Positions 36,540 through 45,282 of a stretch of 64,000 nucleotides of DNA are shown one piece after another. The position numbers and the translations under genes were made by a program. The stretch comes from Oscillospiraceae bacterium (GTDB lineage Bacteria; Bacillota; Clostridia; Oscillospirales; Ruminococcaceae): positions 2,914,001 to 2,978,000 of the forward strand of contig BQOK01000001.1 in NCBI GenBank assembly GCA_022835495.1. The letters run 5' to 3'. The notes under the pieces were generated by a model. That model saw only the letters and a list, made by a program, of their open reading frames with translations, was not told the DNA's origin and made no database searches. The first letter of the stretch is position 1. Every line of letters starts with the position of its first letter.

Positions 36540-37373
36540 TCATATAAGTTTAATTTGGGTAAACGTGCCCGAGCAGCTTACCGTTGCGCCAGATCCCTGT
36601 GTCGCATATGCTCCAATGGATACCTCGACATAATAATCGCCGTTAATTGCCGCTGTATCCAATGTCAGCACACCTGCTTGGCCGCTCACACTCCCTAGGT
36701 TCATATCCCAATATTTGTTTATTCCCTTTATGGATTTTCCGTCGGCGTCATACAGGCTCAGCAGCACGATTCCAATGGTGTGCGTCCCGCCAGAGGCGGC
36801 AACATTTTGATAGGCGGCTGTGATCTGGCTCGTGCTGCTTAGGTTGATCGTCTTTTTTGTGCGATACCTGATATACGCCTTACCATTTGCGGTGGCGCTT
36901 GTTTTTTGTGCCGCCATGGATATCCCTGTGTTGCTTAGCGTAGCGTTCCCGCTGCCATTTGGTGCATCGGCAATGGTCGCAAATCCCCCTGTAACCGCGT
37001 CGTTGATTGACGACCCGGAGAGCAAATAGTCCAGTACGGCCACCCATTGCCCGGATGCTCGCACCCGGCAATCAACCGCTTGCAACTGCACCCCATCAAA
37101 CTGCCATACCTTGAGCGGATAAAACACAATCTTATGTTTTACAGCCTTTGCTACAACCGGATATAGTGCAGTTGCATTGATCTCGATGCTGACATCTCCC
37201 ACTTGTAGAGTATCGCTGTGCCCTGCTATGTAGATTGAGCCAATTGGCTGCATCGTGATCACTCCGAGAGATCCATCTGGCGCGCTGGGCAGCATTGACA
37301 CTGCGCTTGCTGTGACCACATGGATAGTTGCGCCGCCCGCAGGCTTAATGTAGCTCACCGCCAAGAGGGCCAC
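36540..37373 (-). CDS. Phage tail-fibre/receptor-binding-type protein
   Basis: 277 residues, Gly/Ser/Thr/Ala-rich and predicted all-beta. It sits between the baseplate and lysis genes, where siphophages encode receptor-binding proteins. The C-terminal 130 residues (ISMAAQKTSATANGKAYIR to the end) look like a jelly-roll carbohydrate-binding head. I recognise no named family. The stop codon overlaps the leader of the endolysin gene, so the two are cotranscribed. Confidence 0.65.
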   Translation of the reverse strand: MALLAVSYIKPAGGATIHVVTASAVSMLPSAPDGSLGVITMQPIGSIYIAGHSDTLQVGDVSIEINATALYPVVAKAVKHKIVFYPLKVWQFDGVQLQAVDCRVRASGQWVAVLDYLLSGSSINDAVTGGFATIADAPNGSGNATLSNTGISMAAQKTSATANGKAYIRYRTKKTINLSSTSQITAAYQNVAASGGTHTIGIVLLSLYDADGKSIKGINKYWDMNLGSVSGQAGVLTLDTAAINGDYYVEVSIGAYATQGSGATVSCSGTFTQIKLI

Positions 37374-37487
37374 CCCCTCCCGGCATTGTGCATTGTGCTA
37401 CTTAGGGGGTGGTATGCCCCCTCCCCCAATTACCAAAAGTTACCATATACAATTTGACCAATCCTCCTATATTTTTTGTTCTCCCTT

Positions 37488-37994
37488 TCAGCCTATATAA
37501 GCATAGCAATTGGACTTATGATAATTAGCGTTTTGACCTGTGGTACGCAGGGTAATAGTTTGTCCGGGCTCAAAATGTGTGCTTGGCGATGTATATCCTG
37601 CCCACGCGCCAGTGTTTGTGTATACATTGGCAATCGCTACCCCACTCCTATAAATTGTAAGTGTGCCGGAAAAGCCTGCTCCTGAAATTCTCCAGTAGGT
37701 AAAACAGATCCGTATATCGCATGCTTTAAGGCAAGTTACTTGGTAAGCGCTGTCAACTCTAAAAAATGGGCTACCTAAAAAAGTTCCATTATTGATCGCT
37801 ACGCTTTGACCTGATTCATTGTCTGTTTCGCCGTACCCTGCAAACACTAAGCCGCTTACTTCTTGCGGTTCCACGGTCCCTATCACATCCACGCCGCCGC
37901 CTTTAATGTGTACGCCAGACCGGATGTTTTCAGGGATGAGTAACTTTTTGGTCGCGCTCGGCAACCCTCCCGCCGGCCGTATAACCTCTGCCAT
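37488..37994 (-). CDS. Short phage tail-fibre protein
   Basis: 168 residues. The opening MAEVIRPAGGLPSATKKLLIPENIRSGVHI shares the AGGL and LIPENIR(S/G)G pieces with the fibre gene at 46747-47415. The C-terminal 110 residues are Gly/Thr/Tyr-rich beta strands, probably a receptor-binding head. The gene starts one base before the baseplate protein's stop region (37996), so they are translationally coupled. Function inferred from position. Confidence 0.65.
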   Translation of the reverse strand: MAEVIRPAGGLPSATKKLLIPENIRSGVHIKGGGVDVIGTVEPQEVSGLVFAGYGETDNESGQSVAINNGTFLGSPFFRVDSAYQVTCLKACDIRICFTYWRISGAGFSGTLTIYRSGVAIANVYTNTGAWAGYTSPSTHFEPGQTITLRTTGQNANYHKSNCYAYIG

Positions 37995-37995
37995 C

Positions 37996-38970
37996 TTACC
38001 TCACCTCCGTGACCTGTACGGTCATATCCACCTCAGGCACGCTATCATAACACACAAATGTAATGTTCCCCTCACCCGGCACCAGCTCCGAAATATACCC
38101 CAGCGCCTCTGCGATGGCTTGCTTTTGTGCCAGCGTCAAACCGCCGCTACATATCCCAACAATGCCCGATGACAGCACCGAGCTTGCCGTTACCCCAGCC
38201 GCCGCCACCGTCTGCGCGTAGCTGCCATCGGCTTGGGCGGCCCAGCCCACCGCCGTGGTGGCGCAGGTGTAATTGCGCGCAAAAGCATCACCTTCAACGC
38301 CACGAGGGTCATACACTGTTTTCAGCATCACCTCGCTGCCGGCTTCGATCCCCCGGATCACCCGCCCAAGCTCCGCAATCTGTTCCATCGCCGCGGTGTC
38401 GTGCGCGGCAATGGCAGCCTGCAGCTGTGCAAAATACGGCTCCAGATCCGCGGGCGCCGCGGGCGCGATCACCTGGCCGCAGCGCGCCGTGTCCAGCCTT
38501 GTATCGGTGATGCGCTGCTGGGAGATCTCCGTTGTGCTCTTTGTAATGAAAAGGTCCGCCAGCCCCAGCTCCCACACGGTGTTGTTGCGGGTCAGTTCGG
38601 GCGCTGCGGGGGTTTCAGCGGGGGTCCCCTTGAGCACATACAGGTCAATGCTGCGTACGCCCAGTGCCAGGTCCAGCCGGGCCACCACCGTGTCGATTCG
38701 GTCCAGGTCCCCGCTGGCCTGCACCGCCAGCACACGGGGGCTGTCCTCAATGGCCATCGCCCCCTGAATGTGGCATGCCCCCGGCGCCACCTGCACGTTC
38801 ATTCCCGTGTCTGCCGTCACCTGCAGCGCGTCGGCAGGGTTGTAAAACACACCGTCCGAAAAATATTGCTTGAATACCGCGCGCAGAAACTCCGAGTCCA
38901 CTGCCCGGTCATACCGCGGCAATCCCTCGCCGTCATAGCTCACTTGGCTCGTAAAAGGATACGATTTCAA
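37996..38970 (-). CDS. Phage baseplate/upper tail structural protein
   Basis: 324 residues. The N-terminal SYDGEGLPRYDRAVDSEFLRAVFKQYFSDGVF resembles a widespread siphophage structural protein placed after the Gp37-like tail protein, with a repeated beta-rich N-terminal half (DTGMNVQVAPGACHIQG) and a helical middle. It ends with VCYDSVPEVDMTVQVTEVR. A truncated frame at 47419-47535 ends in a similar way. It overlaps the upstream tail gene by 4 bp. Confidence 0.7.
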   Translation of the reverse strand: MKSYPFTSQVSYDGEGLPRYDRAVDSEFLRAVFKQYFSDGVFYNPADALQVTADTGMNVQVAPGACHIQGAMAIEDSPRVLAVQASGDLDRIDTVVARLDLALGVRSIDLYVLKGTPAETPAAPELTRNNTVWELGLADLFITKSTTEISQQRITDTRLDTARCGQVIAPAAPADLEPYFAQLQAAIAAHDTAAMEQIAELGRVIRGIEAGSEVMLKTVYDPRGVEGDAFARNYTCATTAVGWAAQADGSYAQTVAAAGVTASSVLSSGIVGICSGGLTLAQKQAIAEALGYISELVPGEGNITFVCYDSVPEVDMTVQVTEVR

Positions 38971-40010
38971 AAGATCATCCTCGCTTTCTGTAATGTAGTA
39001 AGTTTTTTCTCCCCCAGGGTCAGGGTGACCCGGTGCCCATTCGATTTGAACACCTCCCGCACCGAAACGATCCGCGCCTCCATGGCAAGGCCCAGCTCCC
39101 GCACCGCCACATCCACCTTGTCGCCCAGGTCGAAGTCCCGCAGGTACTGGAAGGTGCCGGCGGTCACATCCACCTCCACGTTCTGGATCGGCTGGTGCTC
39201 CAGCAGCTTCTCAGCCCCCCGCTGGCGCAGGCTTGCCTGGTATTCCTCCAGGGTCTGTTTCTTCTCGTTGAACCGCAGGTCTTTCGCCTCAACCCACAGC
39301 TGCCGGCTGTAGCCTCCGGCGCTCTGGTCCACGATCTGTACCTCCCGCTCGCTCTCTTCCCCCGCTCCGGCCACGATGGCATAATTTTTTGCACCGCTCC
39401 AATCAGCCGAAGCGGTCACCTTTTCAAGGTTTTTGAAGCCGTCGCTGAATACCACCCAGTTGTTTTCTTTCTGGTTCTGTGTGCGGTCCACACCCTTCCA
39501 GGCACTGCAAAATATCTTGTCCTGCTCGTAATCATACCGGCATCGAAGGGCCATCTGCACCGTTTTCAGCTTGGTGCAGGCCGCAGTGCAAAGCGCCTCC
39601 CCCGTCACCTGCCAGCTCGCCTGCTCTGCCAGCGGGGCGGCTGCGCTCTCCACCTCCAGTTTCGGGGTATCCCCCTTGTATGTGCTGATCATGCGCAGCA
39701 CCGCAGCATCCATTGCACCGGTGGCATACCAGGTCGGGTACACCACCTTATCGTTCAGCAAGTGCTCCAAAAAAAAGCCGGTCAACTGCACGAACCGCCC
39801 CTGGGCAGTATCGGTCAGCTCTGGTTTGTGGATGATGCCCATCTCGGGCCGGTCCGGTGTGTAAAGATACGCCATGCGCGGGTCATAGTCCTCCGCCGCA
39901 AGCTGCACCGAAAACTTGCCCGGGCTGTAATACTCCCGCTGCCACTGCAAATTCAGGTAGGGCAGATACGCCACGGGCTGGAACTCTGCGTCCAAAGCCA
40001 AAAGCTGCAT
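38967..40010 (-). CDS. Siphovirus Gp37-like tail protein
   Basis: 347 residues. The protein has the organisation of the Siphovirus ReqiPepy6 Gp37-like family: an N-terminal QREYYSPGKFSVQL strand segment, a central YPTWYATGAMDAAVLR region, and a C-terminal GDKVDVAVRELGLAMEARIVSVREVF barrel. It is thought to form the tail tip hub next to the distal tail protein. It lies 3 bp after that gene's stop and overlaps the next gene by 4 bp. Confidence 0.82.
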   Translation of the reverse strand: MQLLALDAEFQPVAYLPYLNLQWQREYYSPGKFSVQLAAEDYDPRMAYLYTPDRPEMGIIHKPELTDTAQGRFVQLTGFFLEHLLNDKVVYPTWYATGAMDAAVLRMISTYKGDTPKLEVESAAAPLAEQASWQVTGEALCTAACTKLKTVQMALRCRYDYEQDKIFCSAWKGVDRTQNQKENNWVVFSDGFKNLEKVTASADWSGAKNYAIVAGAGEESEREVQIVDQSAGGYSRQLWVEAKDLRFNEKKQTLEEYQASLRQRGAEKLLEHQPIQNVEVDVTAGTFQYLRDFDLGDKVDVAVRELGLAMEARIVSVREVFKSNGHRVTLTLGEKKLTTLQKARMIF

Positions 40011-40013
40011 GCG

Positions 40014-40871
40014 TCACACCCCCAGATACTGTTTGTTGTAATAAAGCACTACGTGCATGCCGTTCTCCCCCACATCCGCTGAAAAGCTCACCCGGTTTTC
40101 CCCCGGCCCCATTTTCATGGCTGAAAAACTGCTGGCGCGATCCACCTTTGCCAAAATATTCTCGCCGTTCATCTGCACCCGTGCCGCCTCAAAATCGATC
40201 GTGAGCACGTCTCCCTGCTGCATTCCGGTGAGGATCCGCACATACCCCTCGCCGCCCGTAAGGCGCGGGTTCGTCACCGGCCCGTCGCAGGTAATGGTCG
40301 CCTTAAAATAGCTCGGCACATCGCCGTCGTAGTCAAACACCACCTCCCGGGCAAAGTTTGCCACCGCCGCACGCACCCCAAAAATTGGGTGGTCCATGTA
40401 GGGCCAGCCCCAGCAGGGCGTGATGGCCGCGATGTCCTGGCCAAAATCGTCCACCGATTGCCAAAAAGGCTTTGCGCACAAAAAATAGGCCGAAAAGGTC
40501 TGTGCCTCCCCCACCGGGCCGCTGGGCGCCTTAAATGCGGTCAGTTCGCCTGTGATCCAGCGGGTCGTCCCCAAATAGGTCAAGTAGATCCTGTACTCCA
40601 CCCCGGGCCGAAAAAAGCTCAATGCCGCTTTGCGCAGCACTGCGTTGCTGCCCGCATCCATCACCGCAGCGGAAAACTCAAGATCCCGGGCCGCCACTCT
40701 CCGCCCGGTCACAAAGCTTCCATCCCCTCTCGCCTGGTCGCTGGTATAGACCTGGTATTGCGGCGCGGCCGCCCCGTCAATGGCCGTCAGGCCCCAGTCG
40801 GTTTCGTCGGCCGCCAGCTCCTTTCCATCCTGCCGCACAAAGCGCACGCGCACCTGTTCCAGCTCCATCAT
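40014..40871 (-). CDS. Phage distal tail (Dit-like) protein
   Basis: 285 residues, mainly beta, in the canonical place between tape measure and tail-tip genes. The N-terminal half holds a YQVYTSDQARGDGSFVTGRR loop typical of Dit ring proteins, and the C-terminal half a galectin-like domain (DEFEAARVQMNGENI-like strands). It would connect the tail tube to the baseplate. The start overlaps the tape measure stop (ATGA). Confidence 0.8.
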   Translation of the reverse strand: MMELEQVRVRFVRQDGKELAADETDWGLTAIDGAAAPQYQVYTSDQARGDGSFVTGRRVAARDLEFSAAVMDAGSNAVLRKAALSFFRPGVEYRIYLTYLGTTRWITGELTAFKAPSGPVGEAQTFSAYFLCAKPFWQSVDDFGQDIAAITPCWGWPYMDHPIFGVRAAVANFAREVVFDYDGDVPSYFKATITCDGPVTNPRLTGGEGYVRILTGMQQGDVLTIDFEAARVQMNGENILAKVDRASSFSAMKMGPGENRVSFSADVGENGMHVVLYYNKQYLGV

Positions 40872-43012
40872 CCCACATCACCTGCCAATCCATAGGTCGT
40901 CTGCAGCCGAATGGCCCGGGCGGTTTCGTCCGGGGTTTCCACCGGCTGATAAAAATTGAAATTCTGCGTGTAACTTGCGGTGCCCGCCGCAGCGGCTTCC
41001 GTGGGTCCAGCCATGGCAAAAAGCCCGGCCTGCGGCATCGCGAGGGCGATCTGCGCGTGGTTCAGCTGGATGCCTGCCGCCAGGCGCTGGGCCGCGCCCT
41101 GAATTCCGTCTTTCCCCAAAAGGCCCTTCTGCGCGGCGTTCTCCAACTTCCGCATCGTGTCGGTCACCCGCGCTGCAATGCCGTCCGCCTCGTCCTCCAC
41201 GCCCAGCCCAATGCCCAGTGCAAAGGGCCGGCCGATCTCCCGCCGCGTCTTGCGCGAGGGCGAGCGGATCTCCCCTTCCCGCTTTGCGGCTTCCATCGCC
41301 GCCCGCACCGCCTCTTTTGCGGCGTTTACCACGCTGCTTTTCCCGGCGTTGATGCCATTGGCGATCCCCGCCATGATCTGTCTTCCCACACTGGCAAAAT
41401 CGCTGTTTTGTACCTGTTCGGCAGCGGCGTCCCTTGCCCTCGTGACCATAGCCTGGGTTTCTTCCACCAACGCGTTGCTGCTGCTCACTCCCTGCGCCGC
41501 ATCATCCACCACCTGCATGCCGGCCTGTTCCACCTCGGGCACTCCCAGCGAGGTCAGCAGCGCCTGCACGGCTACCTCGCCGCCATTTTGGTACAGCTCG
41601 CTCAACCGTGTGATCTCATCTCCTGATGCCGTCACCAGCTCCGCTACCGTCCCCGCGGCTTCAGGGCCCGCGTCCCGCAGCTGCTGCAGCAAGCCCTGAT
41701 CCAGCCCTTTGTTGCCCAGTTCCACAAGATTGTCCGCCCAATTCGCCACCGCCTCCTGGTTGTGTTCCAGGTTTCCGATCATATCCCCCACCGACAGCTC
41801 GCTCTCGGTCTTGATCCGGTCAAACATATTGGTGGCGGCTTCCGTATAGGTCCCCAGTGCCTCCTGCCGGCGCTGCATCTCCTCTTCAGCCGCCTGGGCA
41901 GCCGCAGCGGCGGCGTCTGCCTCAGCCTGGGCGTTGTCCAGGATGGCCTGGGAAGCCACCGTGTCCAGCTCGGCCCTCTCTTCTTTTACAATGGCCAGCC
42001 GTGCCTGCCCCTCTTCCTGGGCTGCAAGGTATTCTTTTTCGCTCTCGTTCAGTTCGTGCATCAGCCCCAGGCGCTGCAGCTCTGAAAAGCCTCCGTTTTC
42101 GACCTCCTGCTTTTGCTGTTCGATCAGCTTCAGATTTTCCGCAATCTCTGCCTGTTCCCTGTACAGCTCGTTTTCCCGCTCGATGTAGGCCTCGGCTTTC
42201 GCCATCTCCTCTTTTGCCGCAATGTATTCCCCGATCTGCTCGGCCGTCATCGAAAGGGCGCCTGTCTGCTCGTCAAAGGTCAGGTTCAGGCCCTCCTGCT
42301 CCTCGTTCAGCTTTGCTACATATGTCGCCATGCGCTGCTCGTCGCCTGCCGCGCGATCGTAGCCCTTCGCCAACTCGCCCAATGTGGCCGCCAGCCTGCG
42401 GGAATCGCTCGCCGTATCCCCAATGGCTTTCAGGTTCTTTTCACTCGCCTCCTGGCTGCCCTTCGCCGCCTCGGCAAAGTCCTTTTGTGCCTGGGTCAGC
42501 TCTTTCACTTCGCCCGCCTGCGCTTTGTACTTTGAGCTGCCGTAGTCCAGGGCGACTGCCAGCGCTCCAAGCGCCGCCACAATTGCCAGCACCACCGTCG
42601 TCACCGCTCCAAACGGGCTCGCAGCCATAGCGGCACTCCAAAGCAGCTGGGCCGCAGTCGCAAGGCCGATTTTTCCTGTCAAAAGGCCCATCAGCGCCTC
42701 TTTTGCCGTGATCCCCGCTGTCTGCAGGGCCTCTGCGGTCACCGCGCCCTGGATACTGCTCTTATATTCCTCTACTTTCTTGGCGGCTGCATCAAACCCA
42801 TTCACAAGCGAACTTATCTTGCCGCCCGCATCTTTAAACGTGTCAAAGTGGCCTTTCAGCTCCTTAAACGCCTTTTGCGCCGAAGTAATGCCCGCCTCCA
42901 GCACTTCAAAGCCGTTCATCTTTTCCAGTGCCCTGTTCAGCTTTGCGATTTCACCTTCAAAGCCGTCCAGATCGATTTTTGCCTCAAATTCTATGGTACC
43001 TTTATAACTCAC
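40868..43012 (-). CDS. Phage tail tape measure protein
   Basis: About 714 residues, the largest gene of the module. It is long-helical, with a Glu/Gln/Ala-rich coiled coil through the middle (about 200-420) and hydrophobic segments around residues 115-170 (LLWSAAMAASPFGAVTTVVLAIVAALGALAVAL). It sets tail length and passes through the tube during DNA entry; 714 residues predict a short tail of roughly 100 nm (inferred). I use the GTG at 43012, preceded by GAAGGTGAGG; a GTG at 43033 lies before that site. It follows the Gp15-like gene. Confidence 0.88.
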   Translation of the reverse strand: MSYKGTIEFEAKIDLDGFEGEIAKLNRALEKMNGFEVLEAGITSAQKAFKELKGHFDTFKDAGGKISSLVNGFDAAAKKVEEYKSSIQGAVTAEALQTAGITAKEALMGLLTGKIGLATAAQLLWSAAMAASPFGAVTTVVLAIVAALGALAVALDYGSSKYKAQAGEVKELTQAQKDFAEAAKGSQEASEKNLKAIGDTASDSRRLAATLGELAKGYDRAAGDEQRMATYVAKLNEEQEGLNLTFDEQTGALSMTAEQIGEYIAAKEEMAKAEAYIERENELYREQAEIAENLKLIEQQKQEVENGGFSELQRLGLMHELNESEKEYLAAQEEGQARLAIVKEERAELDTVASQAILDNAQAEADAAAAAAQAAEEEMQRRQEALGTYTEAATNMFDRIKTESELSVGDMIGNLEHNQEAVANWADNLVELGNKGLDQGLLQQLRDAGPEAAGTVAELVTASGDEITRLSELYQNGGEVAVQALLTSLGVPEVEQAGMQVVDDAAQGVSSSNALVEETQAMVTRARDAAAEQVQNSDFASVGRQIMAGIANGINAGKSSVVNAAKEAVRAAMEAAKREGEIRSPSRKTRREIGRPFALGIGLGVEDEADGIAARVTDTMRKLENAAQKGLLGKDGIQGAAQRLAAGIQLNHAQIALAMPQAGLFAMAGPTEAAAAGTASYTQNFNFYQPVETPDETARAIRLQTTYGLAGDVG

Positions 43013-43049
43013 GTCCTCACCTTCCTCTTTCACTGCCGCGGCTCTGCAT

Positions 43050-43664
43050 TCAGCGCCCCGCTGTGTGTTCCTGCGCCTGCCTGAATCTGTGGGCCACCTG
43101 TTCCCTGCGTCTGCGGGCTGCCTCGTCGGCCGAAACCGGGGCTGCAGCGCCGCAAGGCGTTTTTAAGGCATAGCGGGCTTTCAGGGCTGCATAGTGGGCA
43201 CGCTGGCGCTTGTCCTGGATCCCATTCAATTCCATTGTGCGCCAAGCCATGACCTGTCCCATTGCCGTTTCCTCCGGCAAATTTTCCAGCAGCGCCAAAA
43301 ACGCCCACCAGTGCAGGTACTCCACGCGCACAAGATCCATACCATAGGCCTGCAAAAAGGCGGCATAAATGCGTCCTGCGTCCTGTTCAAAATCAAAGGC
43401 CCGCTCGGCGGGGGCAGGTATCCCGCCCTCCTTTTCCTCGGGCGGCTGGCCGCGAAAATAAAACCATAGCAGCAGCTGCAGCGCCTGCGCGCTGTCACCG
43501 GGCAATTCCTCAAACAACTGGCTCAGCCCCACCGAAAGTTTCTGCCAGTCGGTCAGGCTCTCATCCCGCAGTGCCAATTCAAACCGGATCATATTTCGGA
43601 AATCCGGGTAAATGGCCACCCCGCCCAACTCTTCCGGAAGCCCCGTTTCCAGCAGCAGATTCAT
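43050..43664 (-). CDS. Gp15-family phage tail assembly protein
   Basis: 204 residues. FDFEQDAGRIYAAFLQAYGMDL followed by VRVEYLHWWAFLALLENLPEET is the signature of bacteriophage Gp15-family proteins, encoded just before the tape measure gene. By position it is the tail assembly chaperone equivalent of the lambda G/GT pair. It overlaps the upstream gene by 4 bp. A hydrophilic Arg-rich tail (AARRRREQVAHRFRQA) ends it. Confidence 0.85.
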   Translation of the reverse strand: MNLLLETGLPEELGGVAIYPDFRNMIRFELALRDESLTDWQKLSVGLSQLFEELPGDSAQALQLLLWFYFRGQPPEEKEGGIPAPAERAFDFEQDAGRIYAAFLQAYGMDLVRVEYLHWWAFLALLENLPEETAMGQVMAWRTMELNGIQDKRQRAHYAALKARYALKTPCGAAAPVSADEAARRRREQVAHRFRQAQEHTAGR

Positions 43665-44038
43665 ACCTTCGCCCTTCGCGTGGTGCGGTTTGGTTTATAG
43701 CGGGTCAGCTTTATCTCCAACTGGCTCCCCTGCTGTTCCACCGCCCTGCCGATCTCGTCGCACAGATCAAGCAGCTTTTCCAGGCTTGTCTTGGGCCCCA
43801 GCAGCTGGTCGCACACGCCCTCTCCAAATGCTTCGTCGATAAAATCCGTTGCCAGCCTGCATTGTGTTTCTATAAAAGCGACATACTGATCAAACGCTTC
43901 ATCGCTCGCCGTCCCATCTGGCGGCTCGCAAATGTCCTGTGCAGCGCTCTTCATTTTTTCACCCGCGCTGCGGTATCTTCGCAGATCCTGCGGGCAGGTA
44001 ATGTCAAAATCGATCTGAACGCCATGAATGTCAAGCAT
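43661..44038 (-). CDS. Small phage tail assembly protein (DUF6673-like)
   Basis: 125 residues, acidic, helical. It sits between the tube and Gp15-family genes, the place of the first assembly chaperone. MLDIHGVQIDFDITCPQDLRRYR opens the protein, as in DUF6673-type phage proteins. It is separated from the tube gene by a terminator-like hairpin, so it is expected at lower levels than the tube. Confidence 0.72.
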   Translation of the reverse strand: MLDIHGVQIDFDITCPQDLRRYRSAGEKMKSAAQDICEPPDGTASDEAFDQYVAFIETQCRLATDFIDEAFGEGVCDQLLGPKTSLEKLLDLCDEIGRAVEQQGSQLEIKLTRYKPNRTTRRAKV

Positions 44039-44057
44039 ATAAAGCCCTCCTTAAAGG

Positions 44058-44089
44058 CCTCCGGCCCGCCTTGGCAGGCAGGCCGGAGG
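44058..44089 (-). terminator. Attenuating hairpin after the tail tube gene
   Basis: CCTCCGGCC and GGCCGGAGG arms (44058-44066 and 44081-44089) enclose a second small stem. On the minus strand it follows the tube gene stop. Such partial terminators raise the tube-to-tape-measure ratio. Confidence 0.6.
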
Positions 44090-44096
44090 TTCAGCG

Positions 44097-44612
44097 TTAT
44101 TCGGCCGCAGGTTCGTTTGCCGGTGCGGAATAGGTATAGGCAGTGGGTTCGCCGAATGCGGTCAAGGTAGCGGAAATGGTGGCGCTGGCGCCCGCCTCAC
44201 CCGCGGTGTCGTCACCTACCATAATGGTTGCCTTCCCCTGCTCGCCCTTACCGGTCAGCATGCAGAAGTACACATAGGGGCGCACCACCGCCGCACCCTT
44301 GCCAAACTTCATCTCGTGGGCAAGCAGCGCCTCCTGGAAAGCGTCCCCCAGGTAACGGTCGCCCGCCAGCGCAAAGGTCCGCTTGGTGGCGGTTTTGCTG
44401 GAGGTTGGCCCCTTGTGCAGGTAGGTCTTGTCCGAAGTAATGCCTTCAAGGGTAGCGGCGTGGCTGGTCATGCCGTCAATGGCCACCAGATATTCGCCCA
44501 CATTTTCAGCCGTGCCGGAAAAATCCACCGCCAGCACATAGTCGTCCGCATTGGCAATCCCCGCGTATTCCGGTTTCGGGGTCACACCTGCCATCAGTTC
44601 AGAAATAGTCAT
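44097..44612 (-). CDS. Phage major tail tube protein
   Basis: 171 residues, predicted beta-rich. It has the features of siphophage tube proteins with an N-terminal KPEYAGIANADDYVLAVD strand pair and a C-terminal Ig-like end (GEAGASATISATLTAFGEP). In an assembled tail it would polymerise as hexamer rings around the tape measure. It overlaps the upstream gene by 4 bp and is followed by a hairpin. Confidence 0.82.
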   Translation of the reverse strand: MTISELMAGVTPKPEYAGIANADDYVLAVDFSGTAENVGEYLVAIDGMTSHAATLEGITSDKTYLHKGPTSSKTATKRTFALAGDRYLGDAFQEALLAHEMKFGKGAAVVRPYVYFCMLTGKGEQGKATIMVGDDTAGEAGASATISATLTAFGEPTAYTYSAPANEPAAE

Positions 44613-45046
44613 TCTTTTACATCCTCCTGTTCAGTTTGAAAATAAACGATCCGGCATAAAAGCTTCAATGTCCCCGCTTGCCCGCCGGTGTGGGCAAGCG
44701 ATCCCGGCACCTCTGCCGCCAGGTTCTGTGCGGTCATTCCCGCCGGCAGCCGCGGCAGCCGGCGCTCTCTGGTCTGCTGCCTGATCCAGGCTGCCAGCTC
44801 CCTGCAAAGCTTCCCACGCAAAACCTGACGGGCCTGTGCCGTGGCTTGCTCCCCCGTATCCAGCACATAGGTGCTCTGGCGCAGGCAGCCGCGGAAATAC
44901 TGGCGCTCCGTGCGCGTCTCCGGGTTTCCAAGGATCCGCCAGGCAGCGCCGTGCACGGGTTCTTCCCCGCAGTGCAGGCGCCCCCCGGCCAGCATGGGGC
45001 AAGCATCAAAATACGCACGCAGCGCTTCCAGAATGGGGTCCGTCAC
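44609..45046 (-). CDS. Phage tail terminator/minor structural protein
   Basis: 145 residues in the place just before the tube gene where siphophages encode the tail terminator (head-tail joining) protein. It contains VLRGKLCRELAAWIRQQTRERRLPRLPAGM as a helical middle. The GTG at 45046 follows GGGAGGTGATCAG; an in-frame start at 45070 has no site. It is the first gene of the tail operon here; the head genes expected upstream are missing, replaced by a fibre cassette. Confidence 0.65.
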   Translation of the reverse strand: MTDPILEALRAYFDACPMLAGGRLHCGEEPVHGAAWRILGNPETRTERQYFRGCLRQSTYVLDTGEQATAQARQVLRGKLCRELAAWIRQQTRERRLPRLPAGMTAQNLAAEVPGSLAHTGGQAGTLKLLCRIVYFQTEQEDVKE

Positions 45047-45282
45047 CTGATCACCTCCCAGCCTTTTCATTGGATCCCATCGCCGCCGGGCCGCCAGGGG
45101 GGCGGCAGCAGTTTCTGTACCGGACCTTTATCCTTCCCCTCTCCATAGAACCTCCTTTCTTTCCTGTGCCCTTTTGCGCGGGTCACATCCGCCGGCCGCA
45201 GTTTTATGCCGTGCCCGGGGCAGTTTTACAGCAAAAGGCCCGCCTTTTGGCAGGCCCTGTACTCCCCTCCTCCCGCTGTTTT
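45047..45282 (-). other. Junction between fibre cassette and tail operon
   Basis: About 235 bp. It contains a good ribosome-binding site with an ATG at about 45147 opening only a 31-codon frame, and fragments that look like the end of a small phage gene (a frame ending in ...LLPPPWRPGGDGIQ). No complete head-tail connector gene is present, so this may be a deletion scar. Confidence 0.45.
45229..45255 (-). terminator. Terminator after the upstream fibre cassette
   Basis: GGGCCTGCC and GGCGGGCC arms around AAAA are followed by TTTTGC on the minus strand. It separates the 45283-47415 genes from the tail operon. Confidence 0.7.

Noticed and set aside
45055-45147. 31-codon frame with a good ribosome-binding site before the tail terminator gene
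   Set aside because: Too short and Arg/Pro/Gly-rich. More likely a remnant at a deletion joint; noted only within the junction feature.
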